The notes under the pieces were generated by a model that saw only the letters and a program-made list of their open reading frames with translations, was not told the DNA's origin and made no database searches. DNA of 64,000 bases from the NCBI GenBank assembly GCA_902363555.1, contig CABJAM010000012.1, positions 1 through 64,000 of the forward strand, in the 5' to 3' direction. Shown here piece by piece: positions 17,204 to 26,789 of this stretch (positions are counted from its first letter, which is position 1; the number at the start of each line of letters is the position of its first letter). The position numbers were made by a program, and so were the translations under genes. The DNA comes from Lachnospiraceae bacterium (GTDB lineage: Bacteria; Bacillota; Clostridia; Lachnospirales; Lachnospiraceae).

Positions 17204-18417
17204 TTTTGAGTAAAGAAATGATGAAAGAACTTATGGATTTATATGGTGAGGCATTCTATCTATTAGATTCTGAACAATTCGTAAGGAATTATGAGGAATT
17301 AAAAAAAGCTTTTTCTACTATTTATCCATTCTTTAATATAGCATACTCATACAAAACAAATTATACGCCCAGCTTGTGTAGGATTGTTAACAAGCTGGGA
17401 GGATACTCTGAAGTGGTATCTGATATGGAGATGGAGCTCGCTATTCGTATAGGAGTACATCCTTCGAAAATTATCTGGAATGGGCCGTACAAGAACACAG
17501 AAAAAATTGAGCAGCTTTTACTTTTAGGGGGAACTGTCAATATCGATTCCATTTATGAGGTAAGTATTATTAATAAGATTGCCCAAAAGTACCCAGCTTC
17601 GGTTTTGAATGTTGGAATTCGTTGTAATTTTGATATTGGGGATAATGTTCTATCTAGATTCGGTTTTGATATTGATTCTAATGATTTTAAGTCCGCACTT
17701 AAGTTGGCAGATTTAAATAATGTTCATCTTATAAATTTTCAATGTCATTTTGCTGCCAGAACTTTAGATACGTGGTACTCAAGGGTGAATAGAATGCTGG
17801 AACTATTAGATACGTTATCCATTATACCGGAAAGGATTGATCTTGGAGGCGGACTTTTTGGAAAAATGCAAGAATCCTTAAAAAGTCAGTTTGAATCTTA
17901 TATCCCCACATTTGAGGAATATGCCAAGGTTGTTGCTACGACTTTTTATAATAGGTTTGGAAATGTTGATAATCCACCAGTACTTCTGATTGAGCCGGGA
18001 TCAGCTCTTGTGGGGGATTGTATGAAATTTGCGTCCAGAGTCGTCAATATAAAAACGATAAGAGGGAAGACAATTGCTACATTACTTGGCAGTATTTATA
18101 ATATAAATCCGACCTTGAATAAAAAGAATCCACCTATTGAAATCTATTCTATGGGAGGAGAACAAGCAGAGTATTCAGATTTGGATTTTGGTGGATTTAC
18201 ATGCATTGAAACCGATTATCTATATCGTAATTACAAAGGCAAGCTGGCGGTAGGTGATATGGTTCTTTTTAGTAATGTTGGTTCTTATTCCATCGTATTA
18301 AAGCCACCATTTATACTTCCAAATTTCCCTGTACTTGATATCTGTAATGGAAATATAGAAGTTATAAAACGTATGGAAGTGTTTGATGACCTATTCCATA
18401 CATTTGATTTTGAGTAG
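17200..18417 (+). CDS. PLP-dependent decarboxylase, ornithine/diaminopimelate family fold
   Basis: 405 residues. The alanine-racemase-like barrel has the PLP lysine in FNIAYSYKTNYTPSLC near residue 52, a glycine-rich phosphate loop in DLGGGLFG and IEPGSALVGD, and a C-terminal beta domain. The group III family includes diaminopimelate and carboxynorspermidine decarboxylases. A housekeeping lysA role is unlikely given its place inside the polysaccharide cargo, directly coupled to an aldolase-like gene. The two may make a small amine or amino-acid decoration. Substrate not predictable from the sequence. Confidence 0.8.
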   Translation: MILSKEMMKELMDLYGEAFYLLDSEQFVRNYEELKKAFSTIYPFFNIAYSYKTNYTPSLCRIVNKLGGYSEVVSDMEMELAIRIGVHPSKIIWNGPYKNTEKIEQLLLLGGTVNIDSIYEVSIINKIAQKYPASVLNVGIRCNFDIGDNVLSRFGFDIDSNDFKSALKLADLNNVHLINFQCHFAARTLDTWYSRVNRMLELLDTLSIIPERIDLGGGLFGKMQESLKSQFESYIPTFEEYAKVVATTFYNRFGNVDNPPVLLIEPGSALVGDCMKFASRVVNIKTIRGKTIATLLGSIYNINPTLNKKNPPIEIYSMGGEQAEYSDLDFGGFTCIETDYLYRNYKGKLAVGDMVLFSNVGSYSIVLKPPFILPNFPVLDICNGNIEVIKRMEVFDDLFHTFDFE

Positions 18418-18427
18418 GTAGATTTCT

Positions 18428-19120
18428 ATGTTGTTAATAAATTTGGTGTTAAAAAGATTTTTTGATATTGTGTTATCTGCAGTTGCAATTGTATTGTTAC
18501 TTCCTGTATGGGGTGGAATTGCTGTCGCTATCAAGTGTGATTCCAAAGGGCCTGCGTTTTTTTGCCAGAATAGGCTCACAAAAGACGGTAAAATATTTAA
18601 AATGTATAAATTTAGGTCTATGGTAGTTAATGCTGAGTCCATGGGTTCAGGCTTATTTAATTATAAAGATGATCCAAGAGTGACCAAAATCGGGGGATTT
18701 TTAAGAAAAACAAGTTTAGACGAGCTTCCGCAGCTATTTAATGTTTTAAAAGGAGATATTTCAATTGTGGGGCCAAGACCCTCTGTTACATATGAATTGG
18801 GAGATTTTGCTACGCTGAATCGTAGGTACAAAAAAAGATTCTCAGTTCGAGGGGGGATTACAGGGCTTGCTCAGATTAAAGGTAGAAATGATAACTCTTG
18901 GAACGAGAAGGTTACTTATGATAACCAATATATTGAGTTATTTAAAAAGCAGGGAATATGGTTGGATACAAAAATAATATTTTTGACAATAGTCAAAGTA
19001 TTTAAGAAACAAGATATTTTTGAAAAAAATAATAATAGCGAATTAAATAATTTAGAAGCGGCAAAAATTGCGGAAGAAGAAATTATTCGAATAGCACATC
19101 TGCCAGATGAAGAAATCTAA
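18428..19120 (+). CDS. Initiating sugar-1-phosphate transferase (PglC/WcaJ family)
   Basis: 230 residues. One N-terminal membrane hairpin (about 10-34) is followed by the catalytic core GPAFFCQNRLT, YKFRSMVVNAE, RKTSLDELPQLFNVLKGD and SIVGPRP. It moves a sugar phosphate from a nucleotide sugar to undecaprenyl phosphate, the first membrane step of repeat-unit assembly. It has the small monotopic PglC size, which fits with the PglF-type dehydratase at 14407. The C-terminal tail after about residue 200 is extended and acidic. Confidence 0.92.
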   Translation: MLLINLVLKRFFDIVLSAVAIVLLLPVWGGIAVAIKCDSKGPAFFCQNRLTKDGKIFKMYKFRSMVVNAESMGSGLFNYKDDPRVTKIGGFLRKTSLDELPQLFNVLKGDISIVGPRPSVTYELGDFATLNRRYKKRFSVRGGITGLAQIKGRNDNSWNEKVTYDNQYIELFKKQGIWLDTKIIFLTIVKVFKKQDIFEKNNNSELNNLEAAKIAEEEIIRIAHLPDEEI

Positions 19121-19182
19121 ATAGTAAATTTGCTGGTTATATGATTATTATAGTTTAGTATTAATTAATACTGGAGGAAAAA

Positions 19183-20115
19183 ATGAAAACGGATGTTTCC
19201 AATAGATTAGTTTGGCTTGGTGGAGAGATTATAAATGTTAATAATGCAAAAATCAATGTGCTTTCGCCTACGTCACAGTTTGGATTAAATGTATTTGAAG
19301 GTATTCGATGTTATTGGAGTAAAGAGATACAGCAGCTGTATGCTTTCCGCTTGATGGATCATTTTACAAGGTTAAAACGCTCCCAAAAACTTTTGATGAT
19401 TGAGGATAAGTATTCGCTAATAGAATTGAAAGAAGCATTTTTAGATACAATCCGAGCCAATGATTATAAAGAAGATATTGTTGTACGGCAGACGATTTTT
19501 ATTGATGGATTTGGTTCATGGGCTTCTGTGGAATCCGCCAATATGTTTATAGCTCCAATACCGAAGGCAAATACAAGTGCAGAGTATATCAAAAAGGGAT
19601 TAAATTGTTGTATCAGTTCCTGGCAGAGAATCAATGATAATTCATTGTCACCTAGAATAAAATGTGGTGCCAATTATATAAATAGCAGGATGGCACAGAG
19701 AGAAGCTCTTAGAAATGGTTATGATACAACAATCATCTTGAACAAAGACGGAAAAGTATCTGAGGGCCCAGGGTCATGTCTATTTATTATAAAGGATGGA
19801 ATTCTTATAACGCCAGTGCTTACAGATAGCGTTCTTGAGAGCATTACCAGAGCCACTGTCATCCAAATAGCAAAGGAACTTTTGGGTATAGAGGTTATAG
19901 AAAGAAGTATAGATAGGACAGAACTTTATACATGTGATGAGGCTTTTTTATGTGGATCTTCGATGGAGATCACCCCAATTTATTCTGTTGATCGGTATGA
20001 TATAAGTGGTGGGTCTGCGGGTGAACTGACAACGAAAATTCATAAAATATACCTAGATATTGTTACAGGAAAGGTTGAAGCATACATGGAGTGGCTAACT
20101 CCGGTATATGTTTGA
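19183..20115 (+). CDS. Class IV aminotransferase (IlvE-like)
   Basis: 310 residues. The IlvE/D-amino-acid transaminase pattern is clear: GLNVFEGIRCYW, KCGANYINSRMAQREA with the PLP lysine, and VSEGPGSCLFII, then VLESITRATVIQIA. Branched-chain aminotransferases use glutamate as amino donor. ilvN and ilvC lie 20 kb away, but the AT-rich composition and position between the sugar transferase and a glycosyltransferase suggest a role in making a polymer substituent with the aldolase-like and decarboxylase genes. Good AGGAGG start. Confidence 0.85.
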   Translation: MKTDVSNRLVWLGGEIINVNNAKINVLSPTSQFGLNVFEGIRCYWSKEIQQLYAFRLMDHFTRLKRSQKLLMIEDKYSLIELKEAFLDTIRANDYKEDIVVRQTIFIDGFGSWASVESANMFIAPIPKANTSAEYIKKGLNCCISSWQRINDNSLSPRIKCGANYINSRMAQREALRNGYDTTIILNKDGKVSEGPGSCLFIIKDGILITPVLTDSVLESITRATVIQIAKELLGIEVIERSIDRTELYTCDEAFLCGSSMEITPIYSVDRYDISGGSAGELTTKIHKIYLDIVTGKVEAYMEWLTPVYV

Positions 20116-20124
20116 GTATAAATT

Positions 20125-20895
20125 ATGAAAGAACTAGAATATGTTGATGATTTAGTATCTGTGATTATACCTGTATTTAATGCAGAAAAATATATCGATA
20201 GAACATTGCAGTCAATTTTTTTTCAATCATATAAAAAGATAGAAATTGTGATAATTGATGATTGCTCTACAGATCATTCAGCAAAAATTATTAAAAATTA
20301 TTTACCAAATCATTCGGAGATTATTTATCATCTACAAGAAAAAAATATGGGGGCAGCAGTTGCCAGAAATACAGCTCTTGAATTAGCATCTGGAAGATAT
20401 GTTGCTTTTCTCGATAGTGATGACATTTGGAAACAAGATAAAACTAAACGTCAAATCTGTATGATGCAGGAAATGAAAACGTCATTTTCTTATACAGCAA
20501 TTGAAATGATTGATGAAACTGGTAATATTATCAAATCAAAAAGAAATGTTAGAGAAAAAATAGATTATAATATTTTGCTGCATAATACGATGATAGCTAC
20601 GTCGTCAGTTGTTATTGATCGAAAAAAATTAGGTGATTTTAGAATGCCACTGCGCAGGTCGGGCCAAGATTATGCGACCTGGTTGAAATTACTTCGAGAT
20701 GGAACTGTTGCTTATGGTATAAATGATGCATTAGTTCAATATAGGGTTAGCAGTAATTCGTTATCTTCAAATAAACTTAAAAGTATTCAACAAGTTTGGG
20801 AGATACAAACAAAAGATGAAGGCATAGGTTACTTCTTTGCAGGAGTTCATACGATATGTTTTATAATCAATGCGCTGTTAAAATACTTTTTTTAA
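20125..20895 (+). CDS. Family 2 glycosyltransferase
   Basis: 256 residues with a GT-A fold: VSVIIPVFNAEKYI, IVIIDDCSTDHS, GAAVARNTALELASG and the metal-binding DSDD motif at FLDSDDIWK. A short hydrophobic C-terminus may touch the membrane. It adds one sugar of the repeat unit on the cytoplasmic side; donor and linkage cannot be read from the sequence. Confidence 0.88.
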   Translation: MKELEYVDDLVSVIIPVFNAEKYIDRTLQSIFFQSYKKIEIVIIDDCSTDHSAKIIKNYLPNHSEIIYHLQEKNMGAAVARNTALELASGRYVAFLDSDDIWKQDKTKRQICMMQEMKTSFSYTAIEMIDETGNIIKSKRNVREKIDYNILLHNTMIATSSVVIDRKKLGDFRMPLRRSGQDYATWLKLLRDGTVAYGINDALVQYRVSSNSLSSNKLKSIQQVWEIQTKDEGIGYFFAGVHTICFIINALLKYFF

Positions 20896-20935
20896 TGTAT
20901 AGACGGGTATGAGTACCCGCAAGGAGATTATCAAT

Positions 20936-21742
20936 ATGTTTTACAAATATATTATATGTATTTTAGTATATCGAAATACTGAGGATATATTAGAATGCAT
21001 CTTGAGCATAAAAAATAATATAAAAGATTTTAAAATAGTAATAGTAAATAGTTATTATGATGATATAACACAGCGTCTATTCAAGCAAATAGCAGAAAAC
21101 AATAATTGTGATTTTATAAATGTTCCTAATAAAGGATATGGTTATGGAAATAATAAGGGGATATCTCATTGTCTTAAATGTTACAAATTTGATTATTTGA
21201 TAGTGTCAAATCCTGATATTGTAATTCATAAATTTGATGACAGATACTTGAATAAATATTCGGATTGTGTGGTTGCTCCTTTAATAACAACAATAAAGGG
21301 GAAATCTCAAAATCCTTATTGGTATAAAAAAAATAATTTTTCAGAGAGACTGATATACTTAGGGATGAAAAAACAAAATAGACAAGTCTTATACTTTGGA
21401 CTGGGGCTTAATAAGCTGATACGCGAAATTGCTTTGTTTTTATTTAAGCATTCTAGTAAACATCAAATGATTGTGTATGCGGCTCATGGGAGTTTTTGTA
21501 TGTTTCCATATACGATGTTTCAATTATTAGGACTACCATTTGATGAAAAAATGTTCCTGTTTGCAGAGGAGGCTTATTTAGCTCACTTGCTTGAAGATAA
21601 TAAAATAAAGGTTATTTTAACTAAGGATATTAAAATATTACATAAAGAAGATGGAAGCATAGGACTTGCACATATTGATGAGGCAAGTGAATTAAGGAAA
21701 TCCATAATTTATTATTATGAGAAAATAAAAAAATCTTCTTAA
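20936..21742 (+). CDS. Family 2-like glycosyltransferase (rhamnosyltransferase-type)
   Basis: 268 residues. VPNKGYGYGNNKGI and LIVSNPDI match the N-x-G-(F/Y)-x-x-x-N-N and NPD motifs of dTDP-rhamnosyltransferase-like GT2 enzymes, where NPD replaces the usual DXD. ATG 20936 is chosen over 20909 because AAGGAG at 20921-20926 lies upstream. A small hairpin, GGGTATGAGTACCC, precedes the ribosome site. Donor sugar uncertain. Confidence 0.75.
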   Translation: MFYKYIICILVYRNTEDILECILSIKNNIKDFKIVIVNSYYDDITQRLFKQIAENNNCDFINVPNKGYGYGNNKGISHCLKCYKFDYLIVSNPDIVIHKFDDRYLNKYSDCVVAPLITTIKGKSQNPYWYKKNNFSERLIYLGMKKQNRQVLYFGLGLNKLIREIALFLFKHSSKHQMIVYAAHGSFCMFPYTMFQLLGLPFDEKMFLFAEEAYLAHLLEDNKIKVILTKDIKILHKEDGSIGLAHIDEASELRKSIIYYYEKIKKSS

Positions 21743-21763
21743 AAGTATAAAGGTAAATATACT

Positions 21764-22723
21764 ATGAAAACTAGTGTTGTAATTGCAACGTATAATGGTG
21801 AGAAATATATAGAAGAACAGCTAAAAAGTATAATTTTGCAAACAGTTAAGCCTGATGAGATTGTTATTTGTGATGACCATTCGAAAGATGAGACTATCAA
21901 GATAATTAATGCATTACTATCCAAAACACAAATGGATTATAAAATAATCCGGCATAAAAATAATCTGGGTGTAGTTAAGAGTTTTAAGGATGCACTTTTG
22001 GCGTCATCAGGAGATCTTGTTTTTTTATGCGATCAAGATGACGTATGGAAAAAAGAAAAGATAGAAAAGTTTATAAAGATTTTTAAAGATAACGATGATT
22101 GTATTTTAGTATTCTCAAACGCAAGTGTAACTGATGATAAATTATGTTCCAAGGGAACCAGTTTATGGGAATCTATACATTTTAATCCAGAGGGTATGCG
22201 TAATTTTACAAAATCAGCTTACATCTCTGAATTATTAAAGCGAAATATTTTTACCGGAATGTGTATGGCATTTAAAAGAGAATTGATAGATGCCGAGACT
22301 TCGTTTTCTACGAATATGTTACATGATGAATTTTTAGGTTGGAGGGCATTGTTTAAAGGAAAAATCGTACCAATTAATGAACAGCTTGTTTATTACCGCC
22401 AGCATTCGAAAAATGTGGTTGGTAATTCTAAAATCAGAAAGTTTCAATCGGTACCGCTGCTCAAAGCTTATGTTAGAAAAAGCAGCATAAAGACATTTAA
22501 TAAATTGAATGAGCTGATAAAACAACCATATGATGACGATCCTATAATTCTAATGCTTAAAGATGCTCTTGAGTTTTACAGTAAACGAATACAATTATAT
22601 GAAATGAAAATGATACCGGCACTCAGGCAAATATTGATATTAGTATGGAAAGATGGTTATAAAAGATATACATCAAAAACGGAAAAAGCACTAATTAAAG
22701 ATTTAGTATGTATCATATTTTAA
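21764..22723 (+). CDS. Family 2 glycosyltransferase
   Basis: 319 residues. SVVIATYNGEKYIEEQLKSI, IVICDDHSKDET and FLCDQDDVWKKEK match GT2 enzymes often annotated as rhamnosyl- or alpha-L-Rha 1,3-transferases. LHDEFLGWRA near residue 190 is the acceptor-side catalytic region. It lies 21 nt after the preceding transferase gene and 24 nt before the polymerase gene. Confidence 0.88.
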   Translation: MKTSVVIATYNGEKYIEEQLKSIILQTVKPDEIVICDDHSKDETIKIINALLSKTQMDYKIIRHKNNLGVVKSFKDALLASSGDLVFLCDQDDVWKKEKIEKFIKIFKDNDDCILVFSNASVTDDKLCSKGTSLWESIHFNPEGMRNFTKSAYISELLKRNIFTGMCMAFKRELIDAETSFSTNMLHDEFLGWRALFKGKIVPINEQLVYYRQHSKNVVGNSKIRKFQSVPLLKAYVRKSSIKTFNKLNELIKQPYDDDPIILMLKDALEFYSKRIQLYEMKMIPALRQILILVWKDGYKRYTSKTEKALIKDLVCIIF

Positions 22724-22747
22724 ATTTAGTAAAGCGGAGGGGAAATT

Positions 22748-24055
22748 TTGAGTAAGATAAAGACAAAGTTAATTTATATTTTGGCAATACTATTTTTTTC
22801 TGCCATATATATTTTAACCGTTAATTATGTTTTGCCAGATGATTATTATGTTTATTATACGCCCATTATATCTTACAATAAAACATTTTCATTCCTTAAA
22901 ATGATAATATGTTTAATTATGGTGGTAGTGCTGTTTCTATTGACATTCAGTATTAAAACTAAAAATAATCTTATAAATTATGTAATGAAAATGATGTTTA
23001 TACTTTATGGTCTGCCAATGACGTTATCCTTATGTTTATTTGACAATAGCGATTCATGGTCATTTTGGATTTTAGGAATACTTTATTGGTTTGTATTATG
23101 TTTAATGTGCAAATACATTAAATTTGATTTTAAGACTATTATGAGCCGCGGAATATCCAAAATTATGGAACGCTTTCTTTTAACTCTTTCTGTGTTTGCT
23201 GTAACTATGCTAATAGTTAGTCAGTTGAAGGGGTTCCATTTTTCACTTTCACTTGATGATGTTTATGAGGTTAGACAGGATTTTAAAGCGAGTACAAATA
23301 TTTGGATCGTATTTATAAAATCGGCGTTTGGCTCATATATTTGTCCGTGTATATTAGCCTTTTCTATAAAAAAGAAGAATAAAGCTAAAATAATCGTGTT
23401 CTTTGTGTTACAGTTGGTGTTATTTTCTTTTGCTAAAGATAAAATGTTTTTGATAAATTTGATAATTGCGATTACTTTTGGTTTATTAAGTGGCAGAATA
23501 TCTAAGGCATTTGATTCTTACGTTATAAAAGCCGCAGTGGCACTGGGGGTACTGAATATTTTTCCCCTTTTGGGGTTATTTCAAAATTTTATTTACATGA
23601 TATTTACACGAAGATTATTTGTAATACCTACTTGGTTAAATTATTTATACTATAATTATTTTTCTTCAATGCCGAAATTATTATGGCGGCAAGATGTTTT
23701 TTTTATAGATAAACTTTTTACCCCTGTTTATGATGTTTCAGCAAGTGTGCTTATTAGTAAACAATATTTTGGTGGAAGTGTCTCAAACCCGAATGCAGGT
23801 ATGTTTGCAGAGGCTTATTCACAATTCGGAATAGCCGGATTACTCATTTATCCTTTATTGATTGTGATTTTACTGAATATTTTGAATCATTTCTTTAAAC
23901 AAACTGGTAAAGAAGTCCAGTTAATGACCGCATTCTCGCTGTCTGTTTCTTTGACAAATGATACAATCACCAGTACATCATTTGTTGTTGTAACCGTAAT
24001 TATTATAATCTATTCTCTTTTATTTAGAGAAAAGGAGTGGCCTGCAAATGGATAA
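22748..24055 (+). CDS. Wzy-like polysaccharide polymerase
   Basis: 435 residues, strongly hydrophobic, with about ten predicted membrane segments and a large loop before the last ones. Low-complexity membrane proteins of this shape inside such loci are usually Wzy, which joins lipid-linked repeat units outside the membrane. The GNPNAGMFAEAYSQFG-like segment (SNPNAGMFAEAYSQFG) late in the protein is typical of O-antigen polymerases. The start is TTG with GGAGGGG upstream. The last 8 nt overlap the next gene. Confidence 0.8.
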   Translation: MSKIKTKLIYILAILFFSAIYILTVNYVLPDDYYVYYTPIISYNKTFSFLKMIICLIMVVVLFLLTFSIKTKNNLINYVMKMMFILYGLPMTLSLCLFDNSDSWSFWILGILYWFVLCLMCKYIKFDFKTIMSRGISKIMERFLLTLSVFAVTMLIVSQLKGFHFSLSLDDVYEVRQDFKASTNIWIVFIKSAFGSYICPCILAFSIKKKNKAKIIVFFVLQLVLFSFAKDKMFLINLIIAITFGLLSGRISKAFDSYVIKAAVALGVLNIFPLLGLFQNFIYMIFTRRLFVIPTWLNYLYYNYFSSMPKLLWRQDVFFIDKLFTPVYDVSASVLISKQYFGGSVSNPNAGMFAEAYSQFGIAGLLIYPLLIVILLNILNHFFKQTGKEVQLMTAFSLSVSLTNDTITSTSFVVVTVIIIIYSLLFREKEWPANG

Positions 24056-25391
24056 TATAAAGGAAATATTGGTTATCAGTGAGTATTTTGCTCCGCAGAA
24101 TTCTATTGCTTCGATAAGATTTACAAAAGTACTTAAATATTTATCACGTAAAAATAAATATCATTTTGTAGTCATAACAAGAAAATTTGAGGGGAATCCG
24201 GACCCTATGTTGCAGAATGAGTTAAGAGAGATGGGGCCGTCAGTATCTTCATACTCTATTGATATATTGGATAATATTGTCGATAAAATAAGAAATCGAA
24301 AAAGAAAAATTAAATTATCAAAAGAAACACCAATTGCATCAAGCAGTACAAATGCGATAAAGTTTAAGCCATACAGAGCATCTACATCTACAGAGCGTCT
24401 ATATAAGTTAGTGAATACCTTAAAGTATATATATAATGAAATGTTATTCGCAAGGCGCGGAATTGCCCTTATAAATTCATTGGATATTCGTTTTGATTGT
24501 ATAGTGTCGAGCTATGGTGATGCCGGTTCTCATCTATTGGCTCTTAAATATTTAAAGAAGTTCCCAGATATTCGATGGATAGCGGACTATAGAGATCCTG
24601 CAATAACATACTACAGACCTCCAATATTTAATCCTTTTTTTGATTCGATATTAAATAAGTCAATTAAAAAGGCACATGCGATTACTGGCGTCAATAAGAT
24701 ATCCATGGGAAAGTGTGCAAATACGACGAAAAGTTTTGTGATAATTAATGGATTCGACAGTGAGGATAGGGAAGAAGCAAGAAAAGGTAGTATTCGTTTA
24801 AATAAGGAAAAATTTCATATTTGCTATACAGGGCGAATTTATGGAGGTAAATCAGATGCCCGTATTCTATTTAAAGCAATTCATAGCCTTGGCCAATCCG
24901 GTGAAATTCTTCTTTCGGATTTCCAAATAGATTATGCCGGAAGTAATTTTGATCTGCTTTATCACCAGGCAGCAGAATTTGATCTTACAGGCCTTCTTGT
25001 GAATCATGGTTATGTGCAACGCCGGGATTCCATGGCAATACAAAATCAGTCTCAGATTTTGTTAGTCCTTAGCTGGAATGATGACGATGAAGAAGATGTT
25101 CTTACGGGTAAGTTTATGGAGTATCTATTATCCGAAAGAAATATACTGGCGATAGTTAAAGGCAATAAGTTAGATTGCAGTATATACAGAATAATAAATG
25201 CAAGTAATTCCGGATTTTGTTATGAAGAAGCAAGAGGAGATTCAGAATATAAAAATTTTAAAAGGTATATTTTAGAATTATACCAAATGTTTAAGGAAAA
25301 CGGTGAAGTAACATATAGAGGTAATCCAGATGTTTTAAAGCAATTTGATTACAAGAATATAGCCGATGAATTTGAAATGTTAATACTTTAA
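24048..25391 (+). CDS. Family 4-type glycosyltransferase
   Basis: 447 residues with two Rossmann-like halves. The N-terminal half has LVISEYFAPQNSIASIR and IADYRDP; the C-terminal half has HICYTGRIYGGKSD, VNHGYVQRRDS and LTGKFMEYLLSERN, where the acidic nucleotide-binding Glu of GT-B enzymes lies. It resembles WbuB-like transferases. It overlaps the polymerase gene by 8 nt. Confidence 0.82.
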   Translation: MDNIKEILVISEYFAPQNSIASIRFTKVLKYLSRKNKYHFVVITRKFEGNPDPMLQNELREMGPSVSSYSIDILDNIVDKIRNRKRKIKLSKETPIASSSTNAIKFKPYRASTSTERLYKLVNTLKYIYNEMLFARRGIALINSLDIRFDCIVSSYGDAGSHLLALKYLKKFPDIRWIADYRDPAITYYRPPIFNPFFDSILNKSIKKAHAITGVNKISMGKCANTTKSFVIINGFDSEDREEARKGSIRLNKEKFHICYTGRIYGGKSDARILFKAIHSLGQSGEILLSDFQIDYAGSNFDLLYHQAAEFDLTGLLVNHGYVQRRDSMAIQNQSQILLVLSWNDDDEEDVLTGKFMEYLLSERNILAIVKGNKLDCSIYRIINASNSGFCYEEARGDSEYKNFKRYILELYQMFKENGEVTYRGNPDVLKQFDYKNIADEFEMLIL

Positions 25392-25419
25392 GGAAGTAAA
25401 AAATAGAAAGGAATAATCA

Positions 25420-26739
25420 ATGGATAAGAAGTTTTTGTTAGATAAAATTGAGGAACGAAAAATTATAGCGGGAGTTGTGGGATTAGGATATGTAGGTCTT
25501 CCGCTTGCAGTTGAGAAGGCGAAGGCCGGATTTAAAACGATTGGTTTTGATATACAGCAGACGAAGGTCGAAATGGTCAACGCTGGCTGCAATTATATTG
25601 GAGACGTTGTTGATTCCGATCTGGCGTATTTGGTAGAGTCAGGAGTTTTAAGCGCAACTACAGATTTTAGTTTTGTAAAAAATGTAGATTTTATAGCTAT
25701 TTGTGTGCCTACGCCATTGGACGAGCATCAGGAACCGGATATAAGCTATGTGCGTGATTCTGCGATTGCAATTTCCAAGTACCTTCATCCTGGTACAATG
25801 GTTGTATTGGAATCAACGACATATCCGGGAACTACGGAGGATTTAATTAAGCCTATTTTGGAAAAAGGCAGCGGGCTGATTTGTGGAGAAGATTTTTATC
25901 TTGGTTTCAGCCCCGAACGGGTAGACCCCGGTAACTTGATTTATAAAACTAAAAATACTCCGAAGGTTGTTGGCGCTATTGGTGATGATGCGGCAGAAGT
26001 GATTTCAGCTATGTATCGTGCTGTGCTAGAAAGTGAAATTTTTACGGTTTCCACTCCGGCTGTTGCTGAAATGGAAAAGATACTTGAGAATACATATCGT
26101 AATATTAATATTGGTTTAGTCAATGAAATTGGAAGACTATGTTTTGAGATGGGAATTTCTGTGTGGGAAGTTATTGACGCGGCCAAGACAAAGCCATACG
26201 GATTCCAGGCTTTTTATCCGGGCCCCGGACTGGGAGGCCACTGTATTCCTTTGGATCCCTATTATTTGACATGGAAAGCCCGGGAATATGGTTTCCATAC
26301 GACATTGATTGAAAACAGTATGATTATCAACGATAGTCAGCCCCGATATTGTGTAGAACGTGTTATGCATATTCTGAATAATTTTAAAAAAGCTATTAAC
26401 GGTGCTAAAATTTTGATGCTAGGTGTTTCATATAAACAGGATATTGACGATTATCGTGAGAGTCCGGCAATTCGTGTATATAAAGAGCTAAAAAAAGTTG
26501 GCGCGGAAGTTATGTATTATGATCCGTGGGTTCCTGAATTTAAAAATATATATGGTCAAAAAGGTAAGAGTATTGCTGAGTTAACGCCGGAAATTGTCGC
26601 AAGCTATGATTGTGTAATGGTTACGTGTGCTCATACCAATATTGATTATGAAATGGTTCAGAAATACGCAAAGGTTGTTTTTGATACTAAAAATGCAATG
26701 AAGGATATTAAGATTAGATCTAATATTGAGGTATTGTAA
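25420..26739 (+). CDS. UDP-N-acetylglucosamine 6-dehydrogenase, WbpA type
   Basis: 439 residues. NAD-binding GVVGLGYVGLPLAVEKA, FSPERVDPG, the central ENTYRNINIGLVNE helix and the catalytic cysteine in GPGLGGHCIPLDPYYL are present. The last motif and overall length fit WbpA rather than UDP-glucose dehydrogenase. It oxidises UDP-GlcNAc to UDP-GlcNAc-uronic acid. The next genes are WbpB-like, LpxD-like and WbpE-like, so it is probably step one of a 2,3-diamino uronic acid pathway. Confidence 0.9.
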   Translation: MDKKFLLDKIEERKIIAGVVGLGYVGLPLAVEKAKAGFKTIGFDIQQTKVEMVNAGCNYIGDVVDSDLAYLVESGVLSATTDFSFVKNVDFIAICVPTPLDEHQEPDISYVRDSAIAISKYLHPGTMVVLESTTYPGTTEDLIKPILEKGSGLICGEDFYLGFSPERVDPGNLIYKTKNTPKVVGAIGDDAAEVISAMYRAVLESEIFTVSTPAVAEMEKILENTYRNINIGLVNEIGRLCFEMGISVWEVIDAAKTKPYGFQAFYPGPGLGGHCIPLDPYYLTWKAREYGFHTTLIENSMIINDSQPRYCVERVMHILNNFKKAINGAKILMLGVSYKQDIDDYRESPAIRVYKELKKVGAEVMYYDPWVPEFKNIYGQKGKSIAELTPEIVASYDCVMVTCAHTNIDYEMVQKYAKVVFDTKNAMKDIKIRSNIEVL

Positions 26740-26789
26740 GAGATACTTTACTTTTAGATATTAAGATAAAGAAAACAGGGGATATAACT

